Shown: positions 35,283 through 45,932, numbered from the stretch's first letter. The stretch is 64,000 nucleotides of DNA from CAWHHZ01 sp963829355 (GCA_963829355.1 CAWHHZ010000021.1:423351-487350); one strand, 5' to 3'. Notes: generated from the letters alone by a model not told the origin. Numbers and translations: made by a program.

Positions 35283-38010
35283 CTACTTCAGCGTGAGTGT
35301 CCAGTCGCGAACGACTTGCACCGGGTTCGGGATGTCGCCGCCGACGGGCTTGAGCATGACGAACCGTTCGCCGTCGCCCGCGAAGGGAGCTCCCATGCCC
35401 GCCTTGCCGAGTCCGATCGGCTCCGGGGCGCCGATCTCGATCGAGCCGGCCGACATGTCGACCGGAACGGCCATGACGTCGGCTCCGCTCGCGAAGTAGA
35501 GCTCGTTCCCCTTCGCGCTCCATCTTGCTCCGATGCCACCGTTCCGCGACGCCTGACGCTTCGTCGTCCCGCCGGGAAAATCAACAACGTAGATCTCGTT
35601 TCTCCCCGTCTCGTCGGAGGTGTAAGAAATCCAGTTCCCGTCAGGGGAAAACTTCGGGTCCACCTCCTCGAATCTCGTCTGGACGAGATCCCCCTTCGGG
35701 TTCTCCGAATCCTCGAGATCGACCCACGTGATGTCCATTCCGGTATCGGTGCGCTGCGTATTGCCGAGGATGAATCTGGCGTCAGGCGACCAGTCGCTCG
35801 TGTAGAAGTTGGGGAAGTCGCTCGATGAACCGCTGTTGAATTCCGTCATACCCGACCCGGAGAGTGGCTGGAGCCAGAGCGAATTGGACGACGACCCCGC
35901 TGAGGCCGCAAGCGTCGAAACGGCGAGGGATTCGCCATCCGGCGAAAAGGCCGTGTTCGGAGGGAACGGGGTACTGACGAAGGTCGCGCGTCTGAGCTGG
36001 TCGTTTTTCATGTCGAGGACCCACACATCCCACGATGTCTGTTTCTGGTCTCCGCGTGAGACCGCGACCTTCTGACGATCACGGCTAACTGAGACGCCTC
36101 CCAGCTTCGCGTCCCCGATGAGCATCGGCTCGCCGAGGGTTTGCAACTCCCTGCCGTCACGATCGAACAACGAGATCGTCGAATTGACGGATGACTGCAA
36201 CCGGTAAGCGAGAAGGCCGCCGGAGCGAAGCCGAAAAGTCACCGACATCCCGGGCGTTGTAGTAGCTCACACCCTCGACGATCGGGACGATCGTTCCCTC
36301 GAGGCGTCCCTCTTCGAGATCGAATCGCTGTGCGAGCAGGTTTCGATCCCGGACGAAAAGAAGGTATCCCGACGAGTACACCGCGTTCGACCCGGGGTTG
36401 AGGATTTCGCGAGGCTCACCGCCATCGAGGGAGCCGAGCATCGTCCGACCGACCGCGTCATCGTTACTGTGGCGCGCCACAAAAAGAAAGTGCTTTCCAT
36501 CAGGCAGGAAGGTTGGGTTGCGGTGTGTGATTCTCCCATCCTCGACCACGGTGACCGGTTCAACCGGACCACCGTTCTCGGAGACCTTCATGAGCGGGCC
36601 TTCGATGTCGGGCGCGAAGATGATCTCTCCGTACTGATTCCAGGCGCCACCGCGACCGTCATGAGCCTCGGCGAGCGTCTGCGCGGGTCCCCCCGTAGCG
36701 TCGATCTTGCGCAGCTTTCCGGCCTGAAAGAACCCGATCCACCGGCTGTCATGCGACCAGAACGCGAAGACTGAGACCTCGGTGCCGGGAAGGACTCGGC
36801 TCACTCCGGTCTCGAACTCGTAGACGCCGACCATCGCCGAGCGGAGGCCGCCGGTCTGGTACAGAAGTTTGCGGCCGTCAGGCGAGATCGAGATTGCGCC
36901 GCTGATCACGGTATCCCCGGAGGGAAGCGCGGTGGGAATGACTGACGCGCGGAACGCAACAGGTGACGGAGTTGACGCGGGGCGCGCCAGCAGCCACGCG
37001 GCAAGCGCGACGGCGGCAATCCACCCGATGACCGCGAGCGCGGTGACGAGTCGGAACCGTGTGCGGCGCACGGAAGCGACCGCCTTCGCGAGCCCGGCAT
37101 GAGAACCCGCCTCGGAGGCCCACTCGAGCTGGAGGTAGACGTCGCGGGCCGACTGCCAGCGGTCGTCGGGATCCTTCGAGAGGCACTTGCGGATCACATG
37201 CTCGAGGGCCGGCGGCGTGAGCGGCTGCAACTCACTGATCGGCTGCGGCTCCGCTGACACAATGGCCGCGATCAGGCTCGTGCGCGTCTCACCCTGAAAT
37301 GCGCGTGTGCCGGTCGCCATCTCATAGAGAAGACAGCCGAGAGCGAAGATGTCGCTGCGCGCGTCCGCCTCGATCCCTTCGAGCTGCTCGGGAGACATGT
37401 ACTGGAACGTGCCGACGATCGTCCCTTCCTGCGTCAGTGCCTTCGCGACAGTCGCCTGCGAGGCGCCCACGTCGCTGATTACACCGCCCGTTTTCGCGAG
37501 CCCGAAGTCGAGCAGCTTCGCTCCCGACTTCGTCAGCATGACGTTGCCCGGCTTTAGGTCGCGGTGGACGATGCCCTGGCGATGCGCCTTGTCGAGTGCG
37601 TCGGCGATCTGCCGTCCGATCCGGAGGACTTCGTGAAGCGGAAGGGGCCCCTTGGCGATGCGGTCGGCAAGCGTCTCACCCTCGAGATACTCCATCACGA
37701 GGTAGTGAACCCTCGTCTCGCCCGAGGTCGAGACTGAATCCGGATCCGCCTGACTGGAAGGGAGGTCGGTGTTGCCGACGTCGTGAAGGACGCAGATGTT
37801 CGGATGGCTGAGCGAGGAGATCGTTTTCGCTTCACGCTCGAATCGGGCGAGGAAGTTCGGATTGGAGGCGAAGAGCGAAGGCAGGATCTTGATCGCTACG
37901 TTCCGCTCGAGACGAGAGTCGACGGCCAGGTAGACCGCGCCCATGCCGCCGGCACCGATCTGCGAATCGATCTCGTACGGGCCGAGCCGCGTGCCCTTCG
38001 GAATTGTCAT
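35283..38010 (-). CDS. PknB-type Ser/Thr kinase with TolB/WD40-like sensor (one apparent frameshift)
   Basis: 908 residues after correction. The kinase domain has GAGGMG, catalytic Lys41, HRDLKPGN with Asp151, LDFGLA and SPEQLEG. One membrane helix follows (about residues 318-340), then a periplasmic beta-propeller of TolB/PD40 repeats (SPDGRKLLY, SPDGESLAV, SPDGNWISY). The propeller probably senses an envelope signal. The frame breaks at about 36215-36227; removing one base joins FSAS to SGGLLAYR and makes the length a codon multiple. ATG 38010 lies 12 bases after a TATACT (38028-38023). It resembles the 51056 kinase throughout; gene duplication is likely. Confidence 0.88.
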
Positions 38011-38022
38011 TCGGTGCGGTCG

Positions 38023-38028
38023 AGTATA
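38023..38028 (-). promoter_or_regulatory. Candidate -10 element of the kinase gene at 38010
   Basis: TATACT on the minus strand lies 12 bases before the ATG, the same spacing as in the related kinase at 51056. Confidence 0.4.
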
Positions 38029-38151
38029 GCGGCCCGGGAGGGTGAAGCGAAACGCACTAAAATGGATCAGGCGATCGCGACAAGTACTTTCGGTCGGATT
38101 CTATCGGCAATGAACAGGCGCTCAGAGTGTGAGGAACGGTGAATCGATCCC

Positions 38152-38547
38152 GTGAGAGTAGCCTCGCATCATGGAGCCTCCTTGACCCCTCCTGAGCACA
38201 CCTCTCGATCCGCGGAGGTCGATGATCCAGAGGGATCGCACCTCGAGAATCTGATTCTGGGCGATCTCACTGCGTGGAGCGACGGACGGCTCGAACGCGC
38301 CGATATCAGCTACTGGCGCACCGCTTCGGGGGACGAAGTCGATTTTGTGGTCGAGACTCCGCGGTCACTGATTCCGATCGAGGTCAAGTCGACAGCGACC
38401 CCCCGCCAGCGTGACGCTCGCGGCCTCCGGTCGTTCCGCGAGGAATAGCCCGACCGTGCCCGTTCCGGACTTCTCCTCCACACCGGTTCGCGGGTCGAAT
38501 GGCTCGGCAAAGGAATCCTGGCAGCACCATGGTGGCGCGTCATCTGA
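38152..38547 (+). pseudogene. DUF4143 ATPase remnant with in-frame stop
   Basis: Only the C-terminal DUF4143 part of an AAA-type ATPase is recognisable: GSHLENLILGDLTAW, ADISYWRTASGDEVDFVV and IPIEVKSTATP. An in-frame TAG (38446-38448) replaces the Tyr expected in REEYPD. The same frame then continues through GLLLHTGSRVEWLGKGILAAPWW to a TGA at 38545-38547. The N-terminal ATPase domain is missing, so this is a truncated, dead gene. Confidence 0.7.
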
Positions 38548-38753
38548 TCATGACGATCGCGGACGAGATGGGCCTCGGGGTCACATCTTTGGCCGGCGGT
38601 CCTGTCTACGAGGGGTGGAATCCGGGACCAGTTCCGCTCAAACGTCTTCCGGCAGTAGAATCGCCGTCAAACAACGACCTGACCGTCAGTCTTTCCACGC
38701 GGCGACTGGCGTTCGTTTTTTGCTAGAGTTCCCCGGCATAGGAGGGTGGCTAT

Positions 38754-39800
38754 ATGCGTCTGGCAGGGGTCTGGTTCGTACCGGCAATCGTTCTGGTCGG
38801 GGTATTTGCCGCCGGAGTGCATCTGACGAAGAACTTCGAAGGATGCTTCGGTATTGGTTTGGCGGTGGTCTCAGGGCTCCTGGTGGTGCTCGGACTTTTT
38901 CTCTTCTACAAGCTCTCAGTCGACCGGGTGAACATCGGTTACATCAACAGGTATGTTGTGAACGGAGCCCGTGCGGAGGATGGCGCCGTGATCGCAATCG
39001 AGGGACGCGCCGAGGTCGAAGGAGAGCCGATGACCTCACCGTTCTCCGGGACGAAATGTGCCGCTTACGTGTACATGGTCCAGGAGGAGGTCCGGATCAG
39101 TCGATCGCAGGGTGGCGACCACAAAAAGATGGTCAAGATCGCGCGCGGTTTTCATATGTTGCCGACGACGATCAGTGGCTCGACTCTGAGCCTGTCGCTC
39201 GGATCCCTGCCGTCGTTCGAAGACGACATGCGCGAGGAGGAGAGCGAGAGGAAATGGGGTGATGGGTGGAACCGGCTGATCGAGACTGCGACGGAGCCGG
39301 CGCGCGATCCGAACTCGCTGGCTCTGGAGGCGGAACTGTTGAAACTCAGGGAGACGCACGTTCGCGAAGCTCATCAGGACTACGTCACCGGAACGAAGGT
39401 CGAGGGAACGGGCGGGGGCAGCGCGAGCTCGATGATGAGGGACCAGGCGGAGAGTCGCGGGCTGGACCCGCAGCAGCGCGAGAAACTCGAGCGGGTGGCC
39501 GCGGCGCTGGAGTCCGGGTCCGGATTCCTGACGATGCAGGAGGAAGTGCTTCCCGTGGGTGAGACGTGCTGTTTCATCGGACGATACGACGCCCAGTCGC
39601 GCGCGATCGACGGGCTCAAATCCCGTATCGGCCCGAATCTGATGGTTTATCGCGGAACCGGGAGGGAAGTCGTCGAGAGAGTCGGCGGCGCGACGCGAAA
39701 GGGGATGATCGCCGCGGTCGTGATGCTTTTGATCGGTGGGGCGATTTTGAGTCTCCCATGGTGGCCCGCGTCGATCATAGAGCAGATTCCCGGGCTGTGA
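38754..39800 (+). CDS. Membrane protein with GIDE-like domain
   Basis: 348 residues. Two membrane helices lie near the N-terminus (about 5-22 and 32-52) and one near the C-terminus (about 320-340). The middle region carries IAIEGRAEVEGEPMTSPFSGTKCAAYVYMVQEE, which follows the E3 Ub ligase GIDE-type domain pattern (a charged or small-residue turn, then PFS, Cys, and an alternating strand). There is no RING, so no ligase activity is implied. AGGAGG lies about 9 bases upstream of the ATG. Function is unknown. Confidence 0.75.
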   Translation: MRLAGVWFVPAIVLVGVFAAGVHLTKNFEGCFGIGLAVVSGLLVVLGLFLFYKLSVDRVNIGYINRYVVNGARAEDGAVIAIEGRAEVEGEPMTSPFSGTKCAAYVYMVQEEVRISRSQGGDHKKMVKIARGFHMLPTTISGSTLSLSLGSLPSFEDDMREEESERKWGDGWNRLIETATEPARDPNSLALEAELLKLRETHVREAHQDYVTGTKVEGTGGGSASSMMRDQAESRGLDPQQREKLERVAAALESGSGFLTMQEEVLPVGETCCFIGRYDAQSRAIDGLKSRIGPNLMVYRGTGREVVERVGGATRKGMIAAVVMLLIGGAILSLPWWPASIIEQIPGL

Positions 39801-39905
39801 TTTGTGAGCTGCCGGTACTGGGAAAGATTCCAGCGTCCGGTTGGTGGGGGTGCCGGGTCGGTCTCCGCCGTACTCCGGCGGATCTCGGAGTCCGTCACTC
39901 TCAGT

Positions 39906-40097
39906 AGCGCACTGCCTGCGGCCGCAACTCCAACGGTGAGAGGCCGAGCCGGTCGACGAACGCCTCAAATCCGGGTCATCGTACAGAGGCCATAAGGAAG
40001 GATCGCGCCGTAGGTGCATCAGTTGAGGGTCCCTGTAGTCGGCGGCACGCTCGAGCCACTCGAGCGCACGCTCGGTGTTCAGCCCGAGCTGGTTCAT
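39906..40097 (-). pseudogene. C-terminal scrap of a TPR-type regulator
   Basis: About 64 codons resemble the C-terminal end of TPR/PknB proteins: RALEWLERAADYRDPQLMHLRRDP, then LYDDP, and after a one-base shift FVDRLGLSP up to a TGA. The rest of the gene is absent. This break needs a base added, unlike the eleven in intact genes, which fits true decay. Confidence 0.5.
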
Positions 40098-40135
40098 GAG
40101 GCAGGGCCGGTGCGGGTCTTGCGTGAACTGGCTCC

Positions 40136-41755
40136 ATGGATGTCTGGTACCAGAACGCGATCATCTATGGCATCGACGTGAAGACGTTCTTCGATGGAAA
40201 CGGTGACGGGATCGGAGATTTCGAGGGGCTCATCGAGAAGCTCGACTACCTCGAGGATCTCGGTGTCACCTGCCTCTGGCTCACGCCGTTCTACCCCAGT
40301 CCGCTGAAGGACAATGGCTACGACATCGCTGACTACTACAACGTGGACTCGCGTCTCGGTAGCATCGATCGTTTCTTCAACTTTGTGATCGAGGCGAAAA
40401 AGCGCGGCATGCGGGTCATCAGCGATCTGGTGATGAATCACACGTCGGATGAGCACCCGTGGTTCCGGGCGAGCCGGCGTTCGAAATGCTCCCGATTCCG
40501 CGACTACTACGTGTGGGAACAGGATCCTCCTCCTACGAAACCGGGGGAGGGAAGTATCTTTCCTGGTGAGGAGTCGGGTGTGTGGGAGTGGGACGAAGCT
40601 GCTGGCGCCTTCTACCACCACCGTTTTTACAAGTTCCAGCCATCGCTTCGGGTGGAGAACCATCATGTCCAGGAGGAGATCAGAAAAGTGATCGACTACT
40701 GGCTCTGTTTCGGTTTGGATGGACTCCGCATCGATGCCGCGTCTCACATGATCGAGCCACGCGGGCGGGAGAGCACCGAGCCGGAACAGCCGCACAAGAT
40801 CCTCGACGAGGTACGCGACTGGGCAGAGAGCAATCAGCGTGATGTCGTACTGATGGGTGAGGCGGACGAGAAGCCACAGAAAGTCGCTCGGTTCTTCGGC
40901 GGTGGTGACGAGTTGAACATGTTGCTCAACTTTCTTCTGAACAACTACATGTTCCTGTCGCTCGCCATTGGGAACGCCGAGCCGATGCAGCGCGTCCTGG
41001 AGCTGATGCCCCCACTGCCGACAGGGTGCAGCTGGGCTAATTTTCTCCGAAATCTCGACGAGGTCGATCTCGAACGACTCACGGAGGAGGAGCGAAAAAA
41101 AGTCTTCGCTGCATTCGCTCCCGATGAGGACATGCGGATCTACGGCCGCGGAATCCGGAGGCGGCTCTCACCGATGCTCGGTGGAAATCGCAAATGGCTC
41201 GAGCTCGCCTTTTCGCTCATGTTCTCGCTCCCCGGTGCACCGACGATCGTCTACGGAGACGAGATCGGTCTGGGTGAGAATCTCGACTGGGACGGCCGGG
41301 GAGCTGTCCGCACACCGATGCAGTGGACCTCGGGCAGGAACGGTGGATTTTCCGACGCTCGAGTTTCCGAGCTTTACAGAAAGCCGATTGCCGACGGCAA
41401 GTTCGGATATCGGAAGGTCAACGTCGCTGATCAGCTCGAGGACGAGAGCTCCCTGCTGAACTGGATGAAGAAAATCATCTCCGTTCGTCGTTCCTGTCCC
41501 GAGATCGGAACGGGGGAGCTCCAGGTGATCCGTATCGACGATCCGAAGGTGTTTGCGCACAGGATCCGGCACGCCGGGATGTCGCTACTGTTCCTCCACA
41601 ACATGTCCGACACCCCTTCCAGGGTTCCGCTCGGTGCGCTCTCACGGATGGATGTCGACCTCGAGACGATCTTTCCGAAAGACCGCAGCGAGCTGGAGGA
41701 CGGTGACATTGATCTTCCTCCGTACGGCTATTACTGGCTTCGATCGACGGCGTGA
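40136..41755 (+). CDS. GH13 trehalose-synthase-like glucosyltransferase/hydrolase
   Basis: 539 residues, close to TreS (GH13_16, about 550). Conserved region I DLVMNHTS, region II GLRIDAAS with the nucleophile Asp, and region III VLMGEADE with the acid/base Glu are all present. Region IV reads NLDEVDLE where NHDE is expected, so the transition-state His is Leu. By family it would interconvert maltose and trehalose or hydrolyse alpha-glucosides in the cytosol. No signal peptide is seen. No otsA, treY or glgE neighbour is present. The ATG has no clear ribosome site but opens the family N-terminus. Confidence 0.85.
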   Translation: MDVWYQNAIIYGIDVKTFFDGNGDGIGDFEGLIEKLDYLEDLGVTCLWLTPFYPSPLKDNGYDIADYYNVDSRLGSIDRFFNFVIEAKKRGMRVISDLVMNHTSDEHPWFRASRRSKCSRFRDYYVWEQDPPPTKPGEGSIFPGEESGVWEWDEAAGAFYHHRFYKFQPSLRVENHHVQEEIRKVIDYWLCFGLDGLRIDAASHMIEPRGRESTEPEQPHKILDEVRDWAESNQRDVVLMGEADEKPQKVARFFGGGDELNMLLNFLLNNYMFLSLAIGNAEPMQRVLELMPPLPTGCSWANFLRNLDEVDLERLTEEERKKVFAAFAPDEDMRIYGRGIRRRLSPMLGGNRKWLELAFSLMFSLPGAPTIVYGDEIGLGENLDWDGRGAVRTPMQWTSGRNGGFSDARVSELYRKPIADGKFGYRKVNVADQLEDESSLLNWMKKIISVRRSCPEIGTGELQVIRIDDPKVFAHRIRHAGMSLLFLHNMSDTPSRVPLGALSRMDVDLETIFPKDRSELEDGDIDLPPYGYYWLRSTA

Positions 41756-41820
41756 TCTCAGCGGATTCACTGTAGTCACGGCGGATGTATCGAAGGAAGG
41801 TCCCGCGCGATCAATCGGGA

Positions 41821-43107
41821 TCAGCCGGCGTTCGGACTCGGGTCGTGCCGGTAGCCGATCATGAGCAACGCCGCGATCGCTGCGAGCGTGGCGCCGATGG
41901 AGAACGCGACCACTGGTCCCATCCCCGGATGCTCTCGATCGACCGTCACCCAGATCAGGCCGAAAATCAGACTCGCCGGAAGCGCTGCCAGCCCCGTCAC
42001 AGCGTGATAGATCCCGAACCCCGTGCCGCGGGAATCTGCCGGCAGGATATCCGCGATCATCGCTTTCTCGACGCCCTCGGTCAGTCCGTAGTAGGTCCCG
42101 TAGACGATCAGCAGAATCCAGAACATCGTTGCGGACTCGACCATAACCATGCCGACGTAGACGCCAACATACACTGCCCAGCCGCACAGAATGAGGGGGC
42201 GTCTTCCGTATCGATCGGACAGATGACCACCCGGGATGCTCGTGACGATCTTGGCGAGATGAAAGGCCACCCACAGGAGCAGGACCTGAGAGACCCCGAA
42301 GCCGAAGCGCGTCTGCCCGTAGAGCAGCAGAAAGAGATCGGAACTGTTGCCGAGCGCAAAGATCGTCAGGATCCCAACGAGCCGATGAAATCTACGTGGC
42401 AGGTTCGGGCGGCTCAGCCACGGGAGTGTCGGACCCTGCGTCGTCGATCTGGAATCGCGTACGCCTCTGACGAGCGTGAACATCGCCGCGATTCCCGGAA
42501 TCAATGCGAGAGCGAAGAGCCAGCGCATCGCCGACAATTCCGAGGCACTGACCGTGTCGTCACCGCTCCACGTCATGGTGCCCGTCAGGGCGAACAGGAC
42601 TGCCACGGCGACCAGCGGTCCCGCGACGGCTCCCGCATGATCCATTGCGCGATGGAAGCTGAATGCGAGCCCTCGTCGTTCGGCGGCCACCGATCCGGCG
42701 ATCAGAGCGTCACGGGGACTCGTCCGCGTCCCTTTCCCGATTCTGTCGAAGAATCGGAGCGCCACCACCTGCAGGGGCACGGCTGCGATCGCGATCAACG
42801 GGCGTGACAGCGTCGACAGCCCGTAGCCCGCGATCACGAGCGGCTTCTTTCTTCCCGACCGGTCGCTCATGCGGCCCGATACGATCTTCAGCAGGCTCGA
42901 GGTCGTCTCAGCGATTCCTTCCATCAGACCGACCCAGAGCGCAGCCGAGCCGGGAGCCAGGCCCGCGAGAAACAGGGGTAGCAGCGGCGCGATCATCTCG
43001 CTCGAGAGATCGGTCAGGAGGCTGACGAGACCGAGAGCCAGAACATTTCCCCGGATCGTCGAGCGCCAGGAGGAGGGGAGCTCGTCGCGCTTTTCGGGAT
43101 CGGCCAT
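41821..43107 (-). CDS. MFS transporter (12-helix)
   Basis: 428 residues with twelve predicted membrane helices. The MFS loop 2-3 motif appears as GRMSDRSGRKKPL and again in the second half as GGHLSDRYGRRPL. DRIGKGTRTSPRDALIA is typical of a widespread drug/metabolite exporter-like clade. The substrate is unknown. ATG 43107 is selected as the start of homology and has no clear ribosome site. It is convergent with the GH13 gene and divergent from the 2-hydroxy-acid oxidase. Confidence 0.85.
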   Translation of the reverse strand: MADPEKRDELPSSWRSTIRGNVLALGLVSLLTDLSSEMIAPLLPLFLAGLAPGSAALWVGLMEGIAETTSSLLKIVSGRMSDRSGRKKPLVIAGYGLSTLSRPLIAIAAVPLQVVALRFFDRIGKGTRTSPRDALIAGSVAAERRGLAFSFHRAMDHAGAVAGPLVAVAVLFALTGTMTWSGDDTVSASELSAMRWLFALALIPGIAAMFTLVRGVRDSRSTTQGPTLPWLSRPNLPRRFHRLVGILTIFALGNSSDLFLLLYGQTRFGFGVSQVLLLWVAFHLAKIVTSIPGGHLSDRYGRRPLILCGWAVYVGVYVGMVMVESATMFWILLIVYGTYYGLTEGVEKAMIADILPADSRGTGFGIYHAVTGLAALPASLIFGLIWVTVDREHPGMGPVVAFSIGATLAAIAALLMIGYRHDPSPNAG

Positions 43108-43227
43108 CGGTATCGGCGAGTTTACATGACAACACGTTTGCCGGGGACTGATGCTCGTCCAGATCGGATCGCACCTTCGGCCGGTAGCCATAATGGCGGT
43201 GAGTTAAGGGTGCAACCGAGAATCGTC

Positions 43228-43425
43228 ATGCCGAGCGGGCGGGAGGGTGGGCATGCGAGGCAGCTCGCGAGTTTCGTACTCAGTGACATATGGGCCGCTG
43301 CATGAGCGAGCGCCAGCTCCACGCCGACAGAGCACGTAACTTGCGAGGCCCCCTTCGGTTTCCCCCTCCCAGCACCCCTCAGGGCAGGCTCTCGCTTGCC
43401 CGCCCACCCGCCCGCTCGGGGTGAC
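43228..43425. repeat. Inverted repeat element in divergent gap
   Basis: The left arm GTCATGCCGAGCGGGCGGGAGGGTGGGC (from 43228) pairs imperfectly with the right arm GCCCGCCCACCCGCCCGCTCGGGGTGAC (to 43425), around about 140 bases. The arm start GTCATnCCGA is that of the A/B/E element cores. It sits between the MFS and oxidase genes. Confidence 0.7.
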
Positions 43426-43494
43426 AATTCGCTTGACTCAACGCCATTGGGCCGTTAGCCAAGGGTTAGAATGCTCTTCGGGGGCTGGGCGCTG

Positions 43495-44703
43495 ATGAGT
43501 CGAATCGACAGCACGAAGATCGTCAACATCGCAGACCTGCGGACCGCGGCGAAGAAGCGTCTACCCCGTGCTGTTTTCGACTATATCGACGGCGGTGCCG
43601 ACGGGGAGTGGACTCTGCGGGAAAACTCCAGGGCCTTCGACGACGTTCTGCTCCGCCCCCGTTCGGCCGTTGCGACCGAGAGCTGTGACATCGGCACGAC
43701 GGTGCTCGGAACGAAGATCGAGCTTCCCGTCATCCTCGCCCCCGTCGGCAGCTCGCGGATGTTCTATCCGCGCGGCGAGGAAGTTGCCGCTCGCGCCGCC
43801 GGTGAGGCGGGCACGGCATACACACTCTCGACCCTCTCCGGCTGTGCGGTCCGTGACGTCAGGGCAGCGACCCGAGGGCCGCTCTGGTATCAGCTCTACA
43901 TCATCGGCGGCCGCGAGGTTGCCTCGGCCGCCATCGAGCGTGCGAAAGAATGCGGCTGCACCGCGCTCGTCGTTACCATCGACACTCCCGTGGCCGGCAT
44001 GCGGGAGCGGGACATTCGCAATGGGGTGAAAGAGCTCGTGTCGGGGGCGCCATTCGCGATGCTGCCGTTCCTTTTCCAGTTTCTCGCGCGGCCTCGCTGG
44101 CTCGCCGCGTATCTCCGCGACGGCGGTCTCATGAGCTTTCCGAACATCGAACTGGAAGAGGGTCCGATGCCGTACGCCGATGTCGGGGCCGCACTCGAGG
44201 CTGCGATGGTGTCGTGGAATGACTTCGAGTGGATCCGCGACGTGTGGAAAGGGCCGATCGTTGCGAAAGGTGTTCATACGGCCGACGATGCACGCCGCGC
44301 CATCGATTACGGTGCCGCTGCCATCGTCGTCTCAAACCATGGAGGGCGGCAGCTCGATGGGGTTGCGCCGACTGTGCGGGTGCTGCCCGAGGTCGTCGCC
44401 GCGGTCAATGGACGGGTCGAGGTTCTGCTCGACGGCGGGATCCGCCGCGGCAGCGACGTCGTGAAAGCACTCTGCCTCGGCGCACGTGCCGTGCTCATCG
44501 GACGCGCCTACGCATGGGGCCTCGGCGCGGCAGGCGGCGCGGGCGTGACTCGTGCGCTCGACATCATCCGCACCGACCTCGTCCGCACCATGAAACTGCT
44601 CGGCTGTTCTTCGATCGAGGAGCTGGACCAGGCCTATGTCGATGCCCCGCGCGACTGGTACACGGTTGCCGATCCGGAACCGTCCGCGAAAGCTCACTCC
44701 TGA
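43495..44703 (+). CDS. FMN-dependent alpha-hydroxy-acid oxidase/dehydrogenase
   Basis: 402 residues. The family of lactate oxidase, LldD and glycolate oxidase is recognisable from RAVFDYIDGGADGEWTLREN, PVILAPVG, the FMN-contact Lys in VAKGVHTADDA, the catalytic His in SNHGGRQLDG, and LLDGGIRRGSDVVKAL. It oxidises a 2-hydroxy acid (L-lactate or similar) to the 2-oxo acid; the acceptor is not evident. A hydrophobic stretch at about 180-200 may give membrane association, as in LldD. ATG 43495 is preferred over 43471. Confidence 0.92.
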   Translation: MSRIDSTKIVNIADLRTAAKKRLPRAVFDYIDGGADGEWTLRENSRAFDDVLLRPRSAVATESCDIGTTVLGTKIELPVILAPVGSSRMFYPRGEEVAARAAGEAGTAYTLSTLSGCAVRDVRAATRGPLWYQLYIIGGREVASAAIERAKECGCTALVVTIDTPVAGMRERDIRNGVKELVSGAPFAMLPFLFQFLARPRWLAAYLRDGGLMSFPNIELEEGPMPYADVGAALEAAMVSWNDFEWIRDVWKGPIVAKGVHTADDARRAIDYGAAAIVVSNHGGRQLDGVAPTVRVLPEVVAAVNGRVEVLLDGGIRRGSDVVKALCLGARAVLIGRAYAWGLGAAGGAGVTRALDIIRTDLVRTMKLLGCSSIEELDQAYVDAPRDWYTVADPEPSAKAHS

Positions 44704-44759
44704 AGGGTGTACGCGCCGCCCTCGCGGTCTCGGGTATTTCAGGAGGCCGTGATTCCAAC

Positions 44760-45932
44760 TCAGCCGCGCTTTGGCTCCGCCATCTTTGAAGTTTTCATGA
44801 CGATCAGACAGATGATGGCAAAGGCGGCCAGCAGGATAAAGCCGATCGTGAAGCTGCCCGTGTATGTCTTGACGATTCCGAGCAGAAGAGGTGGAAAGAA
44901 TCCTCCCAGTCCTCCTGCAGCACCCACCACGCCGGTCGCGCTGCCGACGCTCTTCGGGAACACCTCCGGGACGAGCTTGAACACGGCACCGTTTCCGAGG
45001 CCGATCGCCGCCGCCATCCCGAGCGCTCCGAGCGTGAACGGAATCATCCGCGGGAACGCCATGAACAGGGCGAACGCCGCAACGGCAGGGAAGACGAACA
45101 TGAGGATGGCCCTGCCTCCGAGCCGGTCGGAGAGGACCCCTCCAAGGGGACGCATTCCCGTGGCGAGAATCACGAACCCCGCTGTTCTCAGCCCCGCGTC
45201 CTGAGGCGTCAACCCGAACAGATCCGTGAGGAAGGTGGGGAGGTAGATACTCATCGCAACAAACCCGCCGAACGTGAGGAAGTAGTAAAGGCTGAGTGTC
45301 CAGCACTGGACGTCTCGCAGCGGTGCCAGGGTCTCGCTCAACGACCTGGGGCGTGCCACGACGGCTGAATCGCGCGCTTTGAGCAGCCAGAAAAGGAGCC
45401 AGAGGAACGCAAGAAGTGCGAATGCCCGAAACCCCCACGCAAACCCCATCGCGGCCGCGATCACTGGCGCTCCGAAGGCGGCCAGCGATTGTCCGGCGTT
45501 GCCAGCGCCGTAGATGCCGAGAGCGGTTCCCTGCTTCTCCGGCGGATACCAGCGACTGGTGAAGCCGATTCCTACGGAGAAGCTCGCGAGTGCGATCCCG
45601 AGGAACGCGCCGTAAGCCAGCAGTTCCCCGTAGGTGCTGGTGCTGGCGATCAGAATGGCTGGAATGATCGAGGCCGCCATCATCACCGCGAACACTCGTC
45701 TGCCCCCAAAGCGGTCGGTGAGCATGCCCGCGGGAATCCGCCCCAGACTGCCGAGAAGTACCGGTACCGCGAGGGCGATGCTCACCTGCATCGGGTCGAG
45801 CCCCAGCCTCTCCCGCAGCAACGGCATCATCGCCGACACAGATCCGAATATCGCAAAGCAGACCGCGAAGGCTCCGGTGGAGAGCGTCAGTTGGAGCGCT
45901 GAACCGGGGGTGGATTGCGCGTTCTCCGTCAT
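44760..45932 (-). CDS. narK: NarK-type nitrate/nitrite MFS transporter
   Basis: 390 residues with twelve helices. The nitrate-signature glycine-rich segments are both present: GIYGAGNAGQSLAAFGAP in helix 5 and LGNGAVFKLVPEVFP...GSATGVVGAAGGLGGFFPP in helix 11. The Arg in GFTSRWYPPEKQG is consistent with NarK substrate binding. It imports nitrate or exchanges it for nitrite. Its ATG overlaps the stop of the small membrane protein gene (ATGA), making it the last gene of the nitrate reductase operon. Confidence 0.93.
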   Translation of the reverse strand: MTENAQSTPGSALQLTLSTGAFAVCFAIFGSVSAMMPLLRERLGLDPMQVSIALAVPVLLGSLGRIPAGMLTDRFGGRRVFAVMMAASIIPAILIASTSTYGELLAYGAFLGIALASFSVGIGFTSRWYPPEKQGTALGIYGAGNAGQSLAAFGAPVIAAAMGFAWGFRAFALLAFLWLLFWLLKARDSAVVARPRSLSETLAPLRDVQCWTLSLYYFLTFGGFVAMSIYLPTFLTDLFGLTPQDAGLRTAGFVILATGMRPLGGVLSDRLGGRAILMFVFPAVAAFALFMAFPRMIPFTLGALGMAAAIGLGNGAVFKLVPEVFPKSVGSATGVVGAAGGLGGFFPPLLLGIVKTYTGSFTIGFILLAAFAIICLIVMKTSKMAEPKRG

